This document shows, one piece after another, positions 58,949 to 64,000 of a DNA stretch of 64,000 nt (position 1 is the first letter of the stretch; each line of letters opens with the position of its first letter). The translations under genes were made by a program, and so were the position numbers. Source of the DNA: Lasiosphaeris hirsuta (taxonomy: Eukaryota; Ascomycota; Sordariomycetes; Sordariales; Lasiosphaeriaceae); contig JAUKUA010000002.1 of assembly GCA_030549175.1 (NCBI GenBank), forward strand, positions 620,001 to 684,000, in the 5' to 3' direction. The notes under the pieces are model-generated. The model had not been told where the DNA came from, did no database searches, and saw only the letters and a list, made by a program, of their open reading frames with translations.

Positions 58949-60259
58949 TGTCACACTGGTAGGCTCACCTAGGTCAACAGGGTCACTGACCTCCTTGACC
59001 GAGCCATATACCAGCGGTACGAACCATACATACACCCATTGACCTACGAGTATCTATCATAGATCACGTGGATAAGGGAACTATCACAGAGAGAAAGCCA
59101 CAATGTGGTTCAACCTCAGCAACGTGTAGCTAATAGCCTATTCAGCCGGCACACAAGTCAGCGGGTTCTCCCAAGCGCCCACGGGTTACGACGGAATGCC
59201 CAGAACCACTCACAAGCCAGAGCAGCCATACAATGGATCCCGCCCGTACTAGGCAACGTTATCAGACTTCAGATTTGTCATGGACAAGCTACCCAACCTC
59301 AGCATCGTGGTCGGAGCCTACATAGTCAGCCCAGACCCTACAGCTAGTCTTTCGAATCATGGACCTCCCCGCTATCGCTAGCATTCCTTTGGAAGACCTA
59401 GACCCCGACGTTCTCCGGAGTCTAGCTTCAGTAGTGATAGGTAGCCGCGACCCCCGCGTATGAGTCACGAAGGGAACCGTTACTATAACAAGCGTTAGCC
59501 TTGGGACTTAGCGGCTTATAGCTAACGTAAGTACCAAGGACGTAAAGGAATACTTACAGCGATAGACACCATGCCACTAGAGCTGTATAGATAAGTACTA
59601 ATACCGGCCATGGACTAACGTGTGATAGGCCGGCTTTACTTAGCTTGTAGCCGTGGATTTGTAGGACGTGAGAGACGGGCGGTTAGAAAGGAGATTCGGG
59701 ACCGACGGACGGTTAGGAAGATCCTCTAGGTATTTTTTGGTATCCTTATATCTTATATATAGCCTTCTATAAGTAGAACAGGTACGCTACGACGGATCCT
59801 CGCGAGGAAGAAGCTTCCCAGTTCTCTTTAGACAAACCTAGAAAGATTATTAGTTAAACTTTAGTAAAGCTAAGGGATAATATAACCTTATAAACCTTTT
59901 TATTTCTCTTAACTTATAACTACGAAGTATTATAACTTATCTTATGTTAGGTCATTCTATCTCCTTGAACCTCCTTCTCCCTAACTCTCTACTACTTTAC
60001 ATTATGATAGTTAACTCCCTTACCGTTCTATTTTAAACCTCTGAATCGGACCTTGAGCTTATTAGCCTTATGAAGATTAAGTCTTTAAGTTTATCGTATG
60101 AAAGCTTTGAATTAGACTAATAGTAATTATCGAGGTAGTTTACTAAACGGTTAAGTTGAGAGTTAAGAAAAGGTTAAAGTTTTACAATTTAACTCTTTAT
60201 CTGATATCTTACCTTATGGTTATTACATCCTAAACCTTCGTAGGCTAGCCTATATCACA
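58949..60259 (+). repeat. A1 5' LTR (1,311 bp)
   Basis: It starts TGTCACACTGGTAGGCTCACC and ends CCTATATCACA. The sense-oriented sequence matches the reversed A2 and A4 LTRs over its whole length. The primer-binding region GATAATCTTTCTTTATC follows directly. Confidence 0.94.
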
Positions 60260-63200
60260 GATAATCTTTCTTTATCTAAAATCATACCTCTTACCCGTTA
60301 CCTCATTTACGATAGCTAGTAATCTTATATTATACTTAGCCGTACTCCAGGGCCGAGAAACCGAACCTAACCTTAGAACCGACCTCATGATTTAAGAACC
60401 TCCCGAGATAGAAATCTAAACCATTAAGAAATTTCTTACACTCCTATCAAGCTCCGAAACTCTTACTAAACTACCTTAATAGTTTATTCATCTCTATAAC
60501 TAAGTCGCTAAAGCCTATAAGGAACTTTATTTCTTTATAAATAACATACGTGAAGATAAGGAAAGGCTCGATTTACTCACTTTAACATTTATTACCTTAG
60601 TTACCAACTACTAATTAATAATATAACATATTAAAATAAACTAATATGTTCTTAAAAGTATCTAACAGAAACTAAAAGCTTCTTATAATACTTTTAGTAT
60701 CGAAGTTAACTAAAAATTAGCCTAGTTTACTACCTAAACGGCATAATACGAAAAATCCCTTAATCTTATTGTTACCTATATCAAAGCTCTCCGTAAGGAA
60801 ATTACTAAGTAAAAATAACGGTAGGTACGGTAGACATAGAAGTAGAAAACGTGGGCTAGGGAACAAAACGCCGAGCTTATTAAAGTTAAGAAACTCCTTT
60901 GTATTTAAGAGAAGAAACAGGCTCGTTAAGACTATTATAACGTAGAATTTAGCCATTGGTCTATCACAACCTAAAGTTAGCTAAATTCCCTTATGGTATT
61001 TTGGTAGCTAGAAGCCTTACGAACTCCGAAAGATTAGAAACTATTTAAATAGCTTAAGGCCTACTTTAACAACCTTGTCAAGGAAGCCCTCGTATCAAGG
61101 CTAATATAAGTAGGATCTTATGATAAAGAATAGATTATCTAAAAGGTTATAACACGCTTATAAAAAACCCCTTCTGTTTAACCCTTATGATAGCCGTTAT
61201 AACCGTTTAAAAAATCAACTTTTACACGGTATTTTAATCAAGATAAAGACCTCCTCTCAGACTATAACCTCTAAAGAAGGGCTACCTAAGAAATCTCAAC
61301 ACGAGCCCGGAGACAAGTCGATAGTATATAGAACTCCGATACTAGAATAAGGAGTAGAAACACTAGAGGAAATTTACCTCTCCGTTATACTAGGATAAGA
61401 ACGTTACCTCTCCTTAATAACAGAAATAACGACTCGGACGACGATCTCTATCGTATAAGTCTACCTTCTAGTCTTTCTAAACTACTAAGAGGACCACTAG
61501 GGCCCCCGGAACCTCCGGGATCATAGAGTCTAGGCTCCCGAAGCCCTTTACCTCTACGTAATCCTATAATAATCTTACTCGACCTTATCCGTACTAACTA
61601 AGACCTAATTTATAATAATATAAATGTAATCTAGGAATCCCATAGTCAAGGTATTACCGTGATAATAACGAAATTAAAAAAATATAACGGAAAGGATAAG
61701 AGCGAATTTAAGACATGGTAATACTTTGTTAAAAAGTATTTTAGTATCTATAAACATAGTTTCCTTAATGACAAGGCTAAAATTAGTTTTGTCGGTACCT
61801 TTACTAAAGGTATTACCTTCAAATAGTATTAAAAAAGAGAGACTTAGATTAAAAAGCGCGGCTTAGTAAATCAATAGAATAACTATATTACTACTATAGT
61901 CGAACGTTTCCGTGACCTAGTACGAAGAGTTAAGGACTACGAAGCTATAAAAGCCCTGACCTATGATAGAGATATAAACAAATACGTGATTAAGTTTTAA
62001 GAACTTAATTATACCGTTGATCTTAACGGATAGGCCTTATAATCGCTAGTTACTAATACTATCTCTGATGCCATAATAGATTTAATCTATTTACATATAA
62101 AATATCTTCTTTCCGACGATACTAACTTTCTTAATACTATCGTTATTACAGGCCTAATTTATAAAGACAAAATGAAGAACTGTAAAATCAACCGGAAAGC
62201 CTGATAAGAAAAAGAAAAGTTTACTTTAAATAATAAGAAGTATTTAAAGAAGGATAGTCACTAAGAGAAAACTAATATCTCTAGCTTCTGTCCTAGTCTA
62301 ACATACGTTAAAAGACCTAAGGGCCTAAAACGGAAGTAATAGGATAAGAAGGACAAACTCTTAGTACCTATTCAAACTAAGCATTAGTAAACTTATAAGA
62401 AGGCTACTACTAAGATAAACTAAGCTAAAATTAATAAGTATAAAGTAAGTAAGAGATACTACCGTTATAGATATTAAGGCTATAACACCCTCGAATGTTA
62501 TAGCGGGAAAACTAAGGATAGTAAAGATATCCCTAAGCTACTTGGAAAGATCTCCGGAGCTAAAACCAAACATAGGAAAGGGGATAAAGATAGAGAAAAA
62601 ACCTTCTCTCGACCTCCTAAAAAGACTAAGGTTTCTATTATAACAGAGAAAGATTATCTTAAGCTCTTCCCTCGTATTATTAAACTATCTGATAGTAAGG
62701 ATATATCAGATTTTTAAATGGTACCCCGAATCTCGCGGCATCGGAAACCGTACCTCGACACGCCGTGACCTTTACTAAGAAGCGTACCTATTACCATAAT
62801 GACACTAAGGAGCCTTTATATAAGAAGGCTAAACGAAACTACGAACTATACTATAACAGTTATAAGATTGTTTCTATAACTATCGTCTACTATAAGGTAA
62901 GGAAAATCTCCGTCTGAGTACTCTTAAACCCTAGTACCTCCGGCTTGGTCATAAGTAAAGACTTCGTTAGAAAATAAGACATCTCTTATATGTATAAAAT
63001 AACCTTAAAACCCTTAGAAGCCTTTAATAGAACTATCAACCTTAAATTAAGTAAGAAATATACTAAGGATTTTATCCTACGATACTAAGTAAAATACTTC
63101 TCTTACATTTCGTTTGAAATTTCTCTCCTTGATATAGAATACGATATCCTCCTACCGTACTAGTAGCTATAATAACACTAGCCGGATTACCTATAGGACC

Positions 63201-63699
63201 TAGATACGATGAAGGTAGCCTTTAAAACTGACTACTATCGCCAAAATTACATCTCTATTATAATCCTTAGAAAGAAAAGCTCTATTACTAATATTACTAT
63301 GTCCTACCTCTTAGACATCCTTAAAAGATTTAAGATCTTTATATTATTAGTATCTTCTAAAGTGGCTTAACAGCTTCTAGACCACTAGCCGTAGGACTAT
63401 ATGATCGATATTATTAAAGATGAAAAACTCCTATAGGAACTTCTTTATCCCATATCATCCTTAGAAAAGAAAATTCTTTATAAATAACTAGATTAAATAC
63501 TTAGAGAAGGTAAGATATAGAAATTAAAGTTACTATACTCTTTACTTATCTTCTTTATAGATAAGGAAGTATCTATAGAAAAGGTAGCTACTAGAGATTT
63601 TCCAAATCTCTACCTTGTAATTAACTATTGAAAAATCAATGAATAAACCATTAAAAATCGTTACCTACTACCTCTAATCACCGAACTTTAAGATATCTT
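60260..63699 (+). mobile_element. Element A1 internal region: leader, gag, protease, RT start; RIP-degraded
   Basis: Collinear with A2 and A3. The gag stretch (about 60400-62540) includes the Gly/Pro/Arg-rich part at 61490-61560. Its zinc knuckle at 62457-62498 reads Y, Y, Y, C instead of C, C, H, C. A protease-like segment (about 62890-63080) and the RT N-terminus (SSLEKKILYK, then KVATRDFPNLYLVINY) follow. The RT breaks off after LITEL.DIF, where another family A LTR starts at 63700. No part of the frame is open for long. Confidence 0.9.
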
Positions 63700-64000
63700 T
63701 GTCACACTGGTAGGCTCACCTAGGTCAACAGGGTCACTGACCTCCTTAACCGAGCCTTACACCAGCGGCACGAACCACACACAAGAAGCACATACCCATT
63801 GACCCACGAACATCCGTCATAGATCACGTAAATAAGGGAACTATCACAAAGGATGGCCACAACGTGGCTCAACCTCGGGACATGATCCCACGCGTGGCTT
63901 ATGGCCTACTCAGCCGGCACGCAGGTCAGCGGATTCTCATGAGTACCCACGGGTCGCGACGGAATGCCCAGAACCACTCACAAGCCAGAGCAGCCGTACA
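63700..64000 (+). repeat. Family A LTR, partial (cut by window edge), nested in A1 RT
   Basis: It starts TGTCACACTGGTAGGCTCACC within the A1 RT frame. This copy keeps more unmutated sites than most others (for example CACGAACCACACACAAGAAG), so it may be younger or less RIPped. The 5-bp target duplication would be ATCTT (63695-63699), to be checked beyond the edge. Confidence 0.92.

Noticed and set aside
1..64000. CRISPR array, bacterial operon or mitochondrial insertion
   Set aside because: No regularly spaced direct repeats with unique spacers, no prokaryotic gene order, and introns plus RIP indicate fungal nuclear DNA.

Overview
This window looks like an accessory or heterochromatic stretch of a filamentous ascomycete genome. 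The reasons are Ty3/gypsy chromoviruses, pogo-type and hAT-type DNA transposons, short phase-consistent spliceosomal introns (GTGAGT, GTAGGT and GTAACA donors), and relics of typical fungal genes (protein kinases, APH-type phosphotransferases, a cystinosin). Most of the DNA carries repeat-induced point mutation (RIP): nearly every broken codon in a recognisable reading frame is TAG or TAA where CAG, CAA or TGG is expected, TpA is abundant, and CpG is kept. A species cannot be named from this.

Left block (1-29387): a stack of nested LTR retrotransposons from two chromovirus families. Family A has ~1.33 kb LTRs (TGTCACAC...ACA in sense) and a CCHC-type gag. Family B has 234-bp LTRs (TGTTACGT...GTAGCA), a C2H2-type finger before the protease, and an extra ORF after pol. 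Matching 5-bp target-site duplications (TSDs) give the order. Old element A3 (+) was hit by B2 (-), by A4 (now a solo LTR, TSD CTAAG) and by complete A2 (-, TSD GTTAT). B2 was in turn hit by complete B1 (+, TSD AATAT) and by the A-family LTR at 1-556.

Middle block (29388-45078): mixed repeats. It holds a less mutated island with a recurring ACACTTTCCA motif, a 1.86-kb pogo-like transposon with a RIP-killed transposase, and a repeat of at least 2.3 kb. That repeat is present as one contiguous, heavily decayed copy and one split, less decayed copy in shuffled order. Between the copies lies a strongly CpG-depleted tract with a kinase-like relic, and further on a cystinosin-kinase chimera.

Gene-bearing block (45366-49892) is not RIPped. 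It holds an intact two-exon C2H2 zinc-finger protein gene (-), an intact two-exon orphan gene (+, 181 aa), and a two-exon membrane-protein gene (-) whose 5' part is cut by a 1,060-bp hAT-type MITE. Next comes an 887-bp hAT-type element that itself carries an 807-bp hAT-type MITE.

Right block (53179-64000) is RIPped again. It holds APH-family pseudogene material with a tandemly repeated segment (-), a protein-kinase pseudogene (+), and another family A element (A1, +) interrupted in its reverse transcriptase by the LTR of yet another A copy at the window edge.

Only the genes at 45366-46830 and 47825-48435 appear intact. No tRNA, rRNA, CRISPR or prokaryote-like operon was found.
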